From: Maricaulis sp.
Lineage (GTDB): Bacteria; Pseudomonadota; Alphaproteobacteria; Caulobacterales; Maricaulaceae
Reading direction: 5' to 3'
Length of the DNA: 64,000 nt
NCBI GenBank assembly: GCA_017643585.1
Contig: JAEPND010000003.1
Span: forward strand, 186,001-250,000
Of this stretch, positions 39,262 to 49,585 are shown piece by piece (position 1 is the first letter of the stretch; every line of letters starts with the position of its first letter). Under the pieces are notes generated by a model. That model saw only the letters and a program-made list of their open reading frames with translations. It was not told the origin of the DNA and ran no database searches. Position numbers and translations under genes: made by a program.

Positions 39262-40996
39262 CATCTCGACCCGACCCACCCAGCAGGGCGCTGTCGAGGC
39301 GCGCCTGGCACGGCGCTATCGCTCCGAGGCCCGCTTCCGGGCGGCCGGTCTGGGTGCGATCTTCATCGCCGTGACCATCCTGGTCATTCTGGTGGGATCG
39401 ATCGGACACCAGAGTTTGCCCGCCTATACGGTGAACGAGCTGCGGCTGAACGTCGAGCTGTCTGAGGACCTTGTCGATCCACTCGGCGATGCCAGCGAAG
39501 ACTCGATCCGCGCCGGCAGTTTCACGCGGGTGCTGCAAAACGCCATGCGGGAAGAGTTTCCCGATGTGAGCAATCGCCGCGAGCTGCGCGAACTGTTTCA
39601 GTTGTTCAATTCACTCAATGCACCACAATTGATGAATGAGGTGCTGGAAGACCCCAACCTGATCGGCCAGCAACATGCCTTCCGTATGCCCCTGGCCGAT
39701 GACCTGGATCTCTACCTCAAGGGCAGGCTGGTTGAAGAAACGTCGGCACGCTTCAACACACCGCTCGATATCACGAGCGACGGACGCGGTGTGCTGTTGC
39801 GGGCCCAGGACCCGGTTTTTACAGACCGGCTGTCCAGCCTGCGCATCACAATCGAGAACGACATCACGGCGGAACAAGCGGCGCGGGACCGGCTGGTCGA
39901 ACAACAAGCCTTGGCGCAGGACGAGGAAGCCGAGGATCTGGGCGTACAGGTTTCGTTCGCCGACCGCCGGATCAGCGCGCTACAGGCCCAGCTGGACGGC
40001 GATGAGCTCACGCTGAGAGACGACATGCCCAGCCTCATCGTCGAAAGTCGGGGCGGCTTCTACAAGCTGACCACCGTGTCTATCGACGGTCTTGCCGCAC
40101 GCGCCGAACAGGTTGTGCCGCCTTTGACGGACGCGAACACGGATCGGAGCAACTGGGTCCTGCGCATTGTGGAAACACCCGAAGCGCGCGGGCGCGCCTC
40201 TGACAATCAGCTGATCTGGACCCGAGCGCTGGTGGAGCGAAATATCATCCGCACGACGTTCAACGGGTACTTCTTCAACAATGCGGACAGTCGCGAACCG
40301 GAGCTGGCCGGGGTGCGCGGCGCCCTGTTCGGCTCCATCCTGACCTTGATCATCACCGTCATCCTGTCGGTGCCGGTCGGTGTATCAGCGGCGATCTATC
40401 TGGAAGAATTCGCGCCCAAAAACCCCATCACCGACATGATCGAGGTGAACATCAACAACCTGGCCGCCGTACCGTCCATCGTGTTCGGCATTCTGGGGCT
40501 GTCAGTGTTCATCACCCTCTTCGGACTGCCGCGCAGCGCACCGCTGACGGCCGGCGTTGTGCTCTCCCTGATGACCTTGCCGACGATCATCATCGCGACC
40601 CGTGCGGCGCTCAAGGCTGTGCCTCCCTCAATCCGCCAGGCTGCCATGGGCGTTGGTGCTTCATCCACGCAGACCGTTTTCCATCACGTTCTGCCGCTGG
40701 CTGCTCCGGGTATCCTGACCGGCGCCATCATCGGCATTTCCCGGGCGCTGGGTGAAACCGCCCCGCTGCTGATGATTGGCATGGTTGCATTCATCGCGGA
40801 TGTGCCCAGCCTCTCGCTGGAGGGCATGACCGAGCCGGCAACCGTTCTGCCCGTACAGGTCTTCCTCTGGTATGACGCCGCTGAGCGCGCCTTCCAACCG
40901 CGTGCTGCGGCAGCGATCATGGTTCTGCTATTCCTCATCATCAGCTTCAATGCCCTGGCGATTTATCTGCGCCACAAGTTTGAACGTCGCTGGTAG
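39254..40996 (+). CDS. pstA: Phosphate ABC transporter permease PstA (long form)
   Basis: Second channel subunit. The permease core lies in the last ~250 residues ([69 protein letters not shown]). The N-terminal ~330 residues form one membrane segment and a large, mostly periplasmic region of the DUF3333 type, giving 580 aa. The ATG at 39254 sits inside the pstC end with GAGAGAAAT upstream. Confidence 0.93.
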   Translation: MTDISTRPTQQGAVEARLARRYRSEARFRAAGLGAIFIAVTILVILVGSIGHQSLPAYTVNELRLNVELSEDLVDPLGDASEDSIRAGSFTRVLQNAMREEFPDVSNRRELRELFQLFNSLNAPQLMNEVLEDPNLIGQQHAFRMPLADDLDLYLKGRLVEETSARFNTPLDITSDGRGVLLRAQDPVFTDRLSSLRITIENDITAEQAARDRLVEQQALAQDEEAEDLGVQVSFADRRISALQAQLDGDELTLRDDMPSLIVESRGGFYKLTTVSIDGLAARAEQVVPPLTDANTDRSNWVLRIVETPEARGRASDNQLIWTRALVERNIIRTTFNGYFFNNADSREPELAGVRGALFGSILTLIITVILSVPVGVSAAIYLEEFAPKNPITDMIEVNINNLAAVPSIVFGILGLSVFITLFGLPRSAPLTAGVVLSLMTLPTIIIATRAALKAVPPSIRQAAMGVGASSTQTVFHHVLPLAAPGILTGAIIGISRALGETAPLLMIGMVAFIADVPSLSLEGMTEPATVLPVQVFLWYDAAERAFQPRAAAAIMVLLFLIISFNALAIYLRHKFERRW

Positions 40997-41028
40997 GCCC
41001 CGGCCGCCCATTAAACGAAGAGACACTC

Positions 41029-41799
41029 ATGTCGAGCATTACCAAAACCAAGCTCAAGGTCCGCGACGTCAACGTCTTCTATGGCGAGAAACAGGCGTTG
41101 AAAAACGTCAATATCGATATCGCCGACGGCAGTGTGACCTCATTCATCGGCCCGTCGGGCTGTGGCAAATCCACCTTCCTGCGCTGCCTCAACCGCATGA
41201 ATGACACGATCGATGAAGCCCGGGTGACCGGCTCGATCATCATGGACGAGGAAGAGATCAATGACCGCCGCCTAGACCCGGTGGTCCTGCGCGCCCGCGT
41301 CGGCATGGTGTTCCAGAAACCCAACCCGTTTCCCAAGTCCATCTTTGACAATGTCGCCTATGGACCGCGCATTCATGGCCTGGCGAGCACCCGCGAAGAG
41401 CTGGAAGAGATCGTCGAAAACAGCCTGGTCAAGGCCGGGCTCTGGAACGAGGTTTCCGACCGTCTGGACGATCCCGGAACCAGCCTGTCAGGCGGCCAGC
41501 AACAGCGCCTGGTCATCGCCCGTGCGATCGCCGTGAACCCGGAAGTCATCCTGATGGACGAGCCCTGCTCAGCGCTGGACCCGATCGCTACCGCGCGCAT
41601 CGAGGAACTGATCGACGAGCTGCGCGAGAATTATTGCATCATCATTGTCACCCACTCGATGCAACAGGCCGCCCGCGTGTCACAGCAGACGGCCTTCTTT
41701 CACCTGGGAGAGCTGGTCGAGGTGGGTCCGACGGAAACCATCTTCACCAATCCGCGCGACCAGCGCACCCAGGACTACATCATGGGACGTTTCGGCTAG
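41029..41799 (+). CDS. pstB: Phosphate ABC transporter ATPase
   Basis: ATPase subunit of the Pst system. The 256-aa protein has Walker [34 protein letters not shown] (diagnostic for PstB), signature [16 protein letters not shown] and Walker [14 protein letters not shown]. It lies 32 bp after pstA. No phoU or phoB follows, unlike many pst operons; a convergent lipoprotein gene ends 4 bp inside it. Confidence 0.96.
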   Translation: MSSITKTKLKVRDVNVFYGEKQALKNVNIDIADGSVTSFIGPSGCGKSTFLRCLNRMNDTIDEARVTGSIIMDEEEINDRRLDPVVLRARVGMVFQKPNPFPKSIFDNVAYGPRIHGLASTREELEEIVENSLVKAGLWNEVSDRLDDPGTSLSGGQQQRLVIARAIAVNPEVILMDEPCSALDPIATARIEELIDELRENYCIIIVTHSMQQAARVSQQTAFFHLGELVEVGPTETIFTNPRDQRTQDYIMGRFG

Positions 41800-42659
41800 G
41801 GCTTGATGAACATGTTGGCCGCGTAGCTCGCATCGAGCATGGCGTCGACATCCACATCCAGCGTCTCCGGACGCGCCGCGCCGGGATAGGCTGCGCTGAC
41901 GCTCTCCAGTGCTGCGCGCAGGGCCGCACCGAATTCAGGCTGTTCACGCTCGATATCGGCCAGGTGACGCGCAGCGATGTCCGCGGCAGAGCGTTCGAAC
42001 CCGTACCCATCGAGATAGGCTTCCGTGGCACTCGGCTCCGCCACTGCAAACCGGTATTGCAGGGCCGCGCGATAAATCATCCCGGCCAGGACTTCGGCAT
42101 AGACCAGAGCCTCGGACTGTCCGGCTGCCGGTGCAAAGGTTTCAGCCGAGTTGATCGCGTCCAGAACCGACGTCACAGCCGCACGGATCTCTTCATCCGA
42201 GCGCCCGTCGAACGGCGCCGCCGAAGCATCGGTCATCTGATCCAGGAAGTTTTCCGCCCCCAGGTCGACAACGACCTCTTCCAGGTCCACGTAGATTTCA
42301 GAGATCGGGTGAGCGAACATTTCCGCACCGGCAGCACGGTCTCCCATTTCCAGCGCGTCTATACCCGCCAGGTAATGGGCGCGGATGACTTCCAGTGCAC
42401 CGAGATAGATGACCGGGTCCTGGCGCGCACGATCCGGATCGATACCGAATTCACCACCGCCGCCGGACTCGCCTTCACCTTCACCCTCACCTTCGCCTTC
42501 ACCTTCTCCGGCATGGCTGGACAGGGCGGTGGTGTCGTCCATCGGCTGGCCGTGTTCGGAGCCGTCTTCGCCCATCTCGCCGCTACAGGCCGCGAGCCCT
42601 CCCATCAGTGCCATGGCGCCAACCTGGCTCCACAGCTTGGACGTACGCTTGATCCCCAT
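41796..42659 (-). CDS. Lipoprotein of unknown function with Gly-Glu repeat
   Basis: A 287-aa predicted lipoprotein with lipobox LAAC, then a flexible acidic linker of seven Gly-Glu dipeptides followed by Gly-rich sequence, and a helical domain ([46 protein letters not shown]). I do not recognise the domain; the spacing of His and acidic residues in [13 protein letters not shown] could suit metal binding but this is speculative. The ATG at 42659 follows AAAGGACTGCGG; a further ATG 12 codons upstream is less likely. It converges on pstB with a 4-bp overlap. Confidence 0.75.
   Translation of the reverse strand: MGIKRTSKLWSQVGAMALMGGLAACSGEMGEDGSEHGQPMDDTTALSSHAGEGEGEGEGEGEGESGGGGEFGIDPDRARQDPVIYLGALEVIRAHYLAGIDALEMGDRAAGAEMFAHPISEIYVDLEEVVVDLGAENFLDQMTDASAAPFDGRSDEEIRAAVTSVLDAINSAETFAPAAGQSEALVYAEVLAGMIYRAALQYRFAVAEPSATEAYLDGYGFERSAADIAARHLADIEREQPEFGAALRAALESVSAAYPGAARPETLDVDVDAMLDASYAANMFIKP
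42468..42509 (-). repeat. Gly-Glu hexanucleotide repeat in lipoprotein gene
   Basis: Seven consecutive Gly-Glu codon pairs (42 bp) encode an acidic linker just after the lipoprotein anchor. Codons vary between GGT/GGC/GGA and GAA/GAG, so it is not a pure DNA microsatellite, but the copy number could still change by slippage or recombination. Confidence 0.8.
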
Positions 42660-42752
42660 CCGCAGTCCTTTCACTGATCGACGTCGTGAACTCATCTGCT
42701 ACAAAGTCATATCGGCTCGCCGTGAAACTGACAATTATTCTCAGGAATTTAT

Positions 42753-43417
42753 ATGCTGCTGCAGTTGGAAAAGGTCTGCTCGGACACCGAGATCGAGAGT
42801 CTCAGAGATATCATCCTGCGCCAGGACAGCTTCCAGGACGGCAAGGCCACCGCCGGCTGGGCGGCTCGCGAGGTCAAGGAGAACGAGCAATTGGCCGGCG
42901 GCGCAGAGATGGACACGGTGAGGACAATCACCCGCAAAGCGCTTCAGGCCCATCCGCTCTACACCGCCTTTGCCCAGCCCAAGGCGATCACGCGGATGCT
43001 GGTTTCGCGATACCGCGAAGGCATGGCCTACGGCACACATGTCGACGATGCCATTATGGGGGGGGGCGCCGCACGGACCTGTCCTTCACCCTCTTCCTGG
43101 CCGAACCGGACAGCTATGAGGGCGGGGAGCTGGTTGTCGAGGATATGGGCGGGGAGAGCGCCATCAAGCTGGGTGCCGGCAACGCCGTGATTTACCCGAC
43201 CGGCGCACTGCATCGCGTCAACCCGGTGACATCCGGCGAACGCCTGGCCGTGGTCGGCTGGATACGCAGCCTGGTCCGGCGCGCCGACCAACGCGAAATC
43301 CTGTTCGACCTGGACATCACCAGCCGCGCCCTGTTCGAAAAGGACGGGAAAACGGCGCTTTATGACCGGCTGGCCAAGACCCGGTCCAACCTGCTGCGCA
43401 TGTGGGCAGAGGACTAG
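42753..43417 (+). pseudogene. PKHD-type hydroxylase (PiuC/YbiX family), frameshifted in a nine-G run
   Basis: An Fe(II)/2-oxoglutarate dioxygenase of the PKHD type, homologous to E. coli YbiX, is split between two frames. The first frame reads MLLQLEKVCSDTEIESLRD through H96-x-D98 (THVDDAIMGG) and then loses homology at nine consecutive G (43058-43066), stopping at 43190. The second frame resumes RTDLSFTLFLAEPDSYEGGELVVE, the distal iron His in ALHRVNPV and the C-terminus to 43417. One extra G, or two fewer, would restore an intact protein of about 220 aa. It may be a genuine mutation, slippage-controlled expression, or a sequencing error. AGGA precedes the ATG. Confidence 0.8.
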
Positions 43418-46400
43418 TCGAATTCACGCCGCCAGCGCAGCGAGACCGACGCATCCGTGTCATCGCTGATGCGTGACAACAGGCTGAGGTCCGGTGTCAG
43501 TGACCATTCCACGCGCGTGGTTGCAACCGCGGACAGACCCGCTGTTTCAATCTCCAGATAGACATCGTCACTGATCTGGTGACCGCCGGTGACGGCAATC
43601 GTGCCATCCGCATTCGAGGTGATACGCAAACGATCCACGCCCGCCCGGTCCCGCAGTTCGTTGATCAGGTTGAACATGGAATAACCCGACAGCTGGGCAG
43701 CGATCTGCGCCGTCTCGAAGGCTGAGAGATCCGACGCATCCCGACCGAACAGCAGCCGGGACAGGATTTCGTCCTGCGGCAGTTCCGGCGTGCTGGCCAG
43801 CGTCAGTTGCGGAGCGTCCACCGGGCCGGCGACCTGCGCCTCCACGGTCAGGTCCGCGCGTTCATGTTTCGCGGCCAGCTGCACGCGGGCATTTTCGATG
43901 TCGCCGTCGAGGCGAATCTCGCCACTGGTCAGGTCGAAGGGTCTGGACAACAGATATGCCTCGCCATCCTTCAGGTTTGCCGTGCCGCTGACCGTCGGGC
44001 GCGACAGCCGTCCTCCCACGGTCAGGTCGACACTCCACTCGCTGTCAAATCCGGTGCCGGCGACGCGAATTCCATCTTCGGCCGTCACCCGGTAGTCGAG
44101 CACGACTTCAGGCCCGACATACGAGCTGCGCGCCCGCCCGTCGGGCAGGTTGATTTCGGTCACCGCGAGGTTGGGAATGGTCTCTGCAGATGTCCCGCGC
44201 GGACTGACCCGCAATTCCTCGATGGTCGATTGGCCGGACACCTGCCAGCCCTCTCCCGTCGATGTGAGGCGGGTCTGCCCACTCAACACCATGTCCAGTT
44301 CGGGCAGCGACAAAAGGCGCATGTTTGTCAGGTCCAGTTCAGCAGCGCCCTGATATCCGCCCTGTGAGCCCAGCTGGAACGCGCCCGTACCGGTCGCCTG
44401 TCCACGTCCGCCATCAGTCATGCTGACAACCGGGACGTTGAGGGCATCACCGCTGAATTCAGCCTCGATCCGGACGTCCTGAAAACTGGCTCCGTAAGTC
44501 CCCGAGAGAACCTGGCCATCGGTGAGCGTGGCAAGGCCGTTGACGCGCGGTGCGTCAAGCTGGCCGTCCAGCACCAGGTCTGCCGCCAGTGCCCCCGACA
44601 GCTTCACGGTTGGCGGCAACAGCAATTCGGCAAGCGGCGCGATCTCGCCATCAACGCGTATCCGCCCGGTCAGCGCACCGTCGCCTTCCTCGACGAGCCC
44701 GTACAGGTCCAGCGCCTCGCCGCTGACCGTGGTCTCGATCCGGTTAAAGCCATCGACCTGCAGCAGGGTCCGGGCCTGCAGCACCGGAGCCGTCGCATCA
44801 TGACGCGCCGTCAGGTCGCGAACCTCGATCTCGCCGCCCCCTTGCCAGTGGGCCGTACCGCGTTCGAACTGAAGCCGGGCCGAAATCAGGCCTGTCAGGT
44901 CGGGGGCCGCACGCACATAACCCAGCAGGTCAGCAGGAATATCGCGGGCATTGAACTGTGCCGTATCAGCGGACAGATCGAACGCCAGCTCACCCGCGCC
45001 CAGCTGCAGCACGCCGCGCGTTTGCGCCGGACCGAGGGTAAAGGGAACGGGCTCGACCGCGCGGATCTCGGTCTGTCCCCAGCGGCCCGACAGGTTGAGT
45101 TGCCCCCGCACGCCATCCTCGCCCAGCGAGACATGACCGGGCAGGGCAAACCGGAAATCGGCGCCCAGCGCCCCCGCCAGCGTGCCGTCGAGCTGGATAT
45201 GATCCGGACGCCCGGACAGGCGCAGGCCCGAGGCCGCGAGACTTCCACCCGGGATCAGTCGCGCCGGCAGGCTGACCTGCCCTTCAACCTGTCCCGCCAT
45301 CAGGTGCGCGAGCGGAGCATGATAGTGCAGCGAGGCTTCGAAATTTCCGGCCTCCACTGCGCTCAGGGTGACGGCCAGCCTCTCGTTCTCCAGCGCCAGC
45401 TGCCCGGTCCCGACAACATCACCCCAACGCGCCTCGCTGATATCCAGCTGAGTGAGTGTGCTTGAATGCGCGATCGCCCCGGACAGGTCCAGGCCCTGGC
45501 CCGAAACGGCGCCGCGAAGCCCCCAGAGAGCAGAGACCTCACCCGCCCCAGTGCGCGAGGACTGGATGACGAATTCGGGATTTTCCAGGACAAAATCCGA
45601 CAGTTCGACCTCGGCGGCGGCCAGACCAGCATCCAGGCGCAGGACCTGCCCGGACGAGATGGCTCTCGCATTGATCGCCAAACCTCCCTGCCCGCTCACC
45701 GGGCCTTCGAGAGCCGCAAGATCGACCGCGCCGGACACATCCAGCTGCCAGTCAGAAGCCGTATCAGCCTGACCGCCCAGATCCAGCTCCAGGGCGGAAG
45801 ACGCTATCGTGCCACTGGACAGGGTCCAGCGCTTATCGTCTCGCTCCAGGCTAAGCCGGGCGGTCAGACCATCCAGCAATCCATAGCTTTGCGTTGGCCA
45901 GGTCAGCGCCTCGGCAGCAAGCACAACATCCAGGGTATTCGGCGTGGTCGAGACCAGGTCGACGACCAGCGGTCCAGCCAACTCCGGATGCAAACGTCCG
46001 GCCTCGGCAATTTCCAGCCGGGCCGTCAGATCGGCCGCGTCTTCACCCGGATCAAGCCGGCCTTGCGCCGTGAGCGCCAGGGCATCGGCGTCGAGACGCA
46101 AACGATCGATCTCCACCCCGGCAGATGACAGGGATAGGGCCGAGTTAAGCTCGACCCGCGACCCGGTCAGCGCGGCCAGTCGGGCATCGGCCATCGCCAC
46201 GCCCTCGGCCCGCAAATCCAGGTCCACTTGCCAGCGCTCCGACGCGTTGCGGATCTCGACCGGCCCCTGCACGGACGCCGCTGCGTGACCGTCATACCCC
46301 AGCCCGGCGAGACTGAGCGCACCGCGAAAACCGGGCTCTGCGCCCATTTCGACCTGCCCTTGCAGGCTGGCTGTCCGAAAACTGAGCGCCTCGGGCACCA

Positions 46401-47421
46401 GGGTGGAAACCGCAGCGAACTCGACATCGGCCTGCGTGCGCCAGACGGCGCCATCACGCGTGATCCGCGCCGCTGCACCGCCCGCGGTCAGCTCGGCTGT
46501 GTCCAGCACCAGCCCGTCCAGCCGGCCACGGGCCGCCAGTTCAACCTGGCCCAGCATCTGGCCCGCCGCCTCGCCCAGCACGGCCCAGTCGCCCAGATTC
46601 ATCACCGTGCTCGACGTCCACTGCCCTTCTACCCAGTCCAGCTGGCCTCGCGCCATGTCAGCGCCATTGGCCAGTACGCTGAACTGGCCGTCGCCCCGGG
46701 CGATATCCCCATCCAGCTCGGCCAACACACTGACCGAACGGGATTGCAGGCGCAGCAGATGCGTGATCGGGCTGTACGGGCCACTATCAATGCGAATGAC
46801 CGCCCGCAAATCCGCCGCCTCACGGCGAATATTCAGGTCGATGCGGTCTTCATTCTGGTCCAGACCCTGGCTCGCCAGGCTGAGCTGCTGCACACCGCCA
46901 TTGGCCAGCACCGCCTCGCCACGGGCATGATAGCGCCCGGCCGGCCCCGCCACGCCCGGAGCGATGGAAAGATCGTCAATGCTCAGATTGCGGATCACCA
47001 GCTCAGGCAGACCGGCGCCGCCACCGGTGCCCGCGTCACGCCGGCGCCCCAGCTGCGGACGCCGCAAGAGCTGCACCCGCCGGGCGGACACATTCTCAAT
47101 GACAAGCGGACGCAGCAACGCGCTCAGACTGTCCCAGTCACCGCGCACCCCATCCACGACCAGCCACGGACCGTCCGCATCACTCAGCGTGAGCTGATCA
47201 ATGGTAAAATTGGCCAGAACATTGCCCTGGATGCCTTCGACCTCGAGCTGTCCGAGCGATCCGAGCTGGCGACCGTCCAGCACCTGGGCGACGAGCGCGC
47301 GGCCCGGCGCCAGCGTCAACAACAGGGCACTGAGAAGGCCCGCAGCAATCAGACCGCCCAGTCCGAACAGCCCCCATCGCAGCCCGTGCTTCCGGAGAAA
47401 AGCGAGTACGCGCGGCATCAT
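43414..47421 (-). CDS. tamB: Translocation and assembly module subunit TamB
   Basis: A 1335-aa envelope-spanning protein that works with TamA in outer-membrane protein and lipid traffic. It has one N-terminal membrane anchor (WGLFGLGGLIAAGLLSALLLTLAPG), a long repetitive beta-helical middle, and the C-terminal DUF490 domain (GEAYLLSRPFDLTSGEIRLDGDIENARVQLAA; LPQDEILSRLLFGRD; LSLLSRISDDTDASVSLRWRREFD). Its start overlaps the tamA stop by one base (TGATG), and its stop overlaps the end of the PKHD gene on the other strand. Confidence 0.93.
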   Translation of the reverse strand: MMPRVLAFLRKHGLRWGLFGLGGLIAAGLLSALLLTLAPGRALVAQVLDGRQLGSLGQLEVEGIQGNVLANFTIDQLTLSDADGPWLVVDGVRGDWDSLSALLRPLVIENVSARRVQLLRRPQLGRRRDAGTGGGAGLPELVIRNLSIDDLSIAPGVAGPAGRYHARGEAVLANGGVQQLSLASQGLDQNEDRIDLNIRREAADLRAVIRIDSGPYSPITHLLRLQSRSVSVLAELDGDIARGDGQFSVLANGADMARGQLDWVEGQWTSSTVMNLGDWAVLGEAAGQMLGQVELAARGRLDGLVLDTAELTAGGAAARITRDGAVWRTQADVEFAAVSTLVPEALSFRTASLQGQVEMGAEPGFRGALSLAGLGYDGHAAASVQGPVEIRNASERWQVDLDLRAEGVAMADARLAALTGSRVELNSALSLSSAGVEIDRLRLDADALALTAQGRLDPGEDAADLTARLEIAEAGRLHPELAGPLVVDLVSTTPNTLDVVLAAEALTWPTQSYGLLDGLTARLSLERDDKRWTLSSGTIASSALELDLGGQADTASDWQLDVSGAVDLAALEGPVSGQGGLAINARAISSGQVLRLDAGLAAAEVELSDFVLENPEFVIQSSRTGAGEVSALWGLRGAVSGQGLDLSGAIAHSSTLTQLDISEARWGDVVGTGQLALENERLAVTLSAVEAGNFEASLHYHAPLAHLMAGQVEGQVSLPARLIPGGSLAASGLRLSGRPDHIQLDGTLAGALGADFRFALPGHVSLGEDGVRGQLNLSGRWGQTEIRAVEPVPFTLGPAQTRGVLQLGAGELAFDLSADTAQFNARDIPADLLGYVRAAPDLTGLISARLQFERGTAHWQGGGEIEVRDLTARHDATAPVLQARTLLQVDGFNRIETTVSGEALDLYGLVEEGDGALTGRIRVDGEIAPLAELLLPPTVKLSGALAADLVLDGQLDAPRVNGLATLTDGQVLSGTYGASFQDVRIEAEFSGDALNVPVVSMTDGGRGQATGTGAFQLGSQGGYQGAAELDLTNMRLLSLPELDMVLSGQTRLTSTGEGWQVSGQSTIEELRVSPRGTSAETIPNLAVTEINLPDGRARSSYVGPEVVLDYRVTAEDGIRVAGTGFDSEWSVDLTVGGRLSRPTVSGTANLKDGEAYLLSRPFDLTSGEIRLDGDIENARVQLAAKHERADLTVEAQVAGPVDAPQLTLASTPELPQDEILSRLLFGRDASDLSAFETAQIAAQLSGYSMFNLINELRDRAGVDRLRITSNADGTIAVTGGHQISDDVYLEIETAGLSAVATTRVEWSLTPDLSLLSRISDDTDASVSLRWRREFD

Positions 47422-49136
47422 CAGAAGGCCTGGCCAATGCTGAAATACAGATGCACAGGCGTTTCGCCATCGCGGCGATCGACCGGCGTCGCCAGGTCAA
47501 TTCGAATGGGCGCGAAGTCGAGATAGTATCGCGCGCCGATGCCAATGGCGACGCGCATGTCATCCACTGCAGGCAGTAGGTCATCCCCGGCTGTCCCCGC
47601 CTCGACAAAGACCACACCGCCCCAGCGCGAGGTGTCACGCCAGCGCAGTTCCAGCCCCGCTTCAGCAACCGACAACCCGCCCGAGGGCAGGTCATCCGCG
47701 GTGCGGGGGCCCAGGGCCTGGTAGTCAAAGCCGCGCACCGATCCACCGCCGCCGGCGTAGAAGCGCTGATCCGCCGGGATATCGTCGAGCGGTGCCCCGA
47801 TCAGCGAGCCGAAACGTGCCCGTGCCGCCACAACCCAGCTCTCGCTGGCCTGCCAATAGGCACTGCCACTGGTCTCCAGGCGCAGATACTGGCCATTGGT
47901 GTCACCAAAACTGGCCGTGGGCACCAGCTCGCCGCGCAGGCGATAGCCGCTTGTGGGTTCCAGCGGATCATCACGGACATCCAGCGTCAGCCCGAGACCG
48001 GCTTCAACAGAGATCGCATCGCTGATGCCTTGCGAACTGGTCACACGCGAATAGTCCAGCTCCGCACCGATGGCGTATTGCAATTGCGCACGCAAGGCGC
48101 GGTTGAGGCTGAAACCCGCCGTGAATTCCTGCTGGTCAAACGCATCGGTTTCCTCCGATTGCAGACCGGCTGACAGCTGCAGGGTCTGCCCATAGCGCCG
48201 CCAGTGCGGGAAGCTCAGCGTCCCCTGCACCCCCTGGCTCAAGGTCTGCAACTGGGCCTGCACACTCAGCAATTGATCCTCGCCCAGCAGGTTTCTGCGG
48301 TTGAGCGATGCGGTCGCGCCGCCGCCATCACTGGTGGAATAGCTCAGCGCGATCTCGGCCACGTGGCGCGGCGCATGCTCCAGGGTGATGCGCACATCCC
48401 GCTCGCCCGGCTCGGCGCCCTCTTCCAGGCTCAACCGGGCACCGGACACGCTCTCAAGGCTGATCAAACGCGTGCGATACGCCTGCAGGGCACTGCGCTG
48501 CAGGTCGCCGCCCGGCTGCAGGGTGGAGAGGCCGAGAATGAAGTTTTCATTCCATTCGCGCCCCTCCAGCCGGATCGTCCCGAGCCGGGCGCGCATGCCG
48601 GGGCGATAGCGCAGTATGATATCGACGCGCTGGCGGGCGTGATCCACTGTGATCTGGCGATCGGCAAGCGTTGCGTCCGGCCAGCCCGCCTCCTGCAACG
48701 CCGCCAGTCCGGCCCGTTCAGCGGTCAGAAGGGCATCGGCGTCATACCCCTGCCCGCGAGTCAGGCGCAGCGTCTCGCGCACATGATCGGCGGCCTCCGG
48801 GTCGCTGCCCGTATCGACCTGGACATCGCCCAGCAGGAAGCGGTCGCCCGGTTCGACACGCAATTGCGCAAACTGGCCCTCGCCCAGCGCCGGGATGATC
48901 TCCGCCGCGAAATACCCCTGGGATCGCAAATACCGACGCGCCCGGTCCGCCGCCATGCGGGCTTTCTGCCAGGGCGTTGTACTGGCATCGACCTCGACGC
49001 TGATGGCCCGGCGCAGCCCGTCATCCAGGGTGGCATCCTCGACACAGCAAATCGCCGCCAGCGGTTGCGCGGCGGATGCGGTAGCGGACAGGCTTGCCAG
49101 CAGGCCGGCAAGGACAAGGAGGTGCAGACGTTTCAA
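47421..49136 (-). CDS. tamA: Translocation and assembly module subunit TamA (Omp85 family)
   Basis: Outer-membrane barrel partner of TamB. The 571-aa protein has a signal peptide (LLVLAGLLASLSATASA), POTRA domains across ~40-250 (RYLRSQGYFAAEIIP, GYDADALLTAERAGLAALQEAGW), and a C-terminal 16-strand Omp85 barrel with FYAGGGGSVRGFDYQALGP, the lid-lock VRGF motif. It ends YFSIGQAF, with the terminal Phe expected for barrel insertion. It is upstream of and coupled to tamB. Confidence 0.93.
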   Translation of the reverse strand: MKRLHLLVLAGLLASLSATASAAQPLAAICCVEDATLDDGLRRAISVEVDASTTPWQKARMAADRARRYLRSQGYFAAEIIPALGEGQFAQLRVEPGDRFLLGDVQVDTGSDPEAADHVRETLRLTRGQGYDADALLTAERAGLAALQEAGWPDATLADRQITVDHARQRVDIILRYRPGMRARLGTIRLEGREWNENFILGLSTLQPGGDLQRSALQAYRTRLISLESVSGARLSLEEGAEPGERDVRITLEHAPRHVAEIALSYSTSDGGGATASLNRRNLLGEDQLLSVQAQLQTLSQGVQGTLSFPHWRRYGQTLQLSAGLQSEETDAFDQQEFTAGFSLNRALRAQLQYAIGAELDYSRVTSSQGISDAISVEAGLGLTLDVRDDPLEPTSGYRLRGELVPTASFGDTNGQYLRLETSGSAYWQASESWVVAARARFGSLIGAPLDDIPADQRFYAGGGGSVRGFDYQALGPRTADDLPSGGLSVAEAGLELRWRDTSRWGGVVFVEAGTAGDDLLPAVDDMRVAIGIGARYYLDFAPIRIDLATPVDRRDGETPVHLYFSIGQAF

Positions 49137-49263
49137 CGTGACATGGCCTTCAACGAGCCTATGGCTCAGCTAGAGGGGCGTATACGCCGCAGAATGCGCC
49201 GGAATCATGACCAGGACAGCATATACCGCGGCGCGGCCAGATGAGAATTTGTTTAGGAAAAAG

Positions 49264-49281
49264 TGGCGCACCGGGGAGGAT
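49264..49281 (-). repeat. Partial copy of the tRNA-Arg 3' end
   Basis: The 18 bp TGGCGCACCGGGGAGGAT is identical to 49387-49404, the 3' end of tRNA-Arg including its CCA, in the same orientation and 123 bp away downstream of the tRNA's 3' end. The adjoining bases (GGGGTTTGAAC on the minus strand) also resemble a T-arm. Such a duplicate is what a tRNA-targeting integrase leaves as an attachment site, or it may be a decayed tandem tRNA. Confidence 0.7.
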
Positions 49282-49386
49282 CAAGTTCAAACCCCGCAGC
49301 CTTGAGCGCGTTCCACGCGAGCCTCGACCCCAACACCAAAGTTGGCGACAGGCTCGGGTCGAGCGGAGCGGGAACAATGAAAGAAA
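49282..49386. other. Spacer between tRNA-Arg and its partial copy
   Basis: No gene is visible. CTCGACCC (49323-49330) and GGGTCGAG (49356-49363) can pair, with an inner CCAAC/GTTGG stem, giving a long branched hairpin of unknown role. There is no T-run beside it. No integrase or phage fragment is recognisable in this 105-bp interval. Confidence 0.45.
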
Positions 49387-49463
49387 TGGCGCACCGGGGA
49401 GGATTCGAACCCCCGACCCCCAGATTCGTAGTCTGGTGCTCTATCCAGCTGAGCTACCGGTGC
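49387..49463 (-). tRNA. tRNA-Arg (anticodon ACG)
   Basis: The minus strand folds as a complete tRNA of 77 nt with encoded CCA: acceptor GCACCGG/CCGGTGC with discriminator G, D-arm GCTCAGCTGGATAGAGC, anticodon stem CCAGA/TCTGG enclosing CT-ACG-AA, and T-arm GGGGGTTCGAATCCTCCC. ACG (read as ICG after deamination) decodes CGU, CGC and CGA arginine codons. Confidence 0.97.
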
Positions 49464-49585
49464 AGGCCGTGTCTTCAGGGCGAGCCCCCGAAGAGGCGCG
49501 GAACCTAGCTTCGAGCCCTGGACTTGGCAAGGGGGCTTTCGCGCAAAAAACAGTCCAAGTGCAGCCCGCCTCTCACCCGGCGCGT

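Noticed and set aside
49323-49363. CTCGACCC/GGGTCGAG hairpin as a terminator for tRNA-Arg
   Set aside because: It lies beyond the partial repeat, has a long loop and no T-run; listed only as structure in the spacer.
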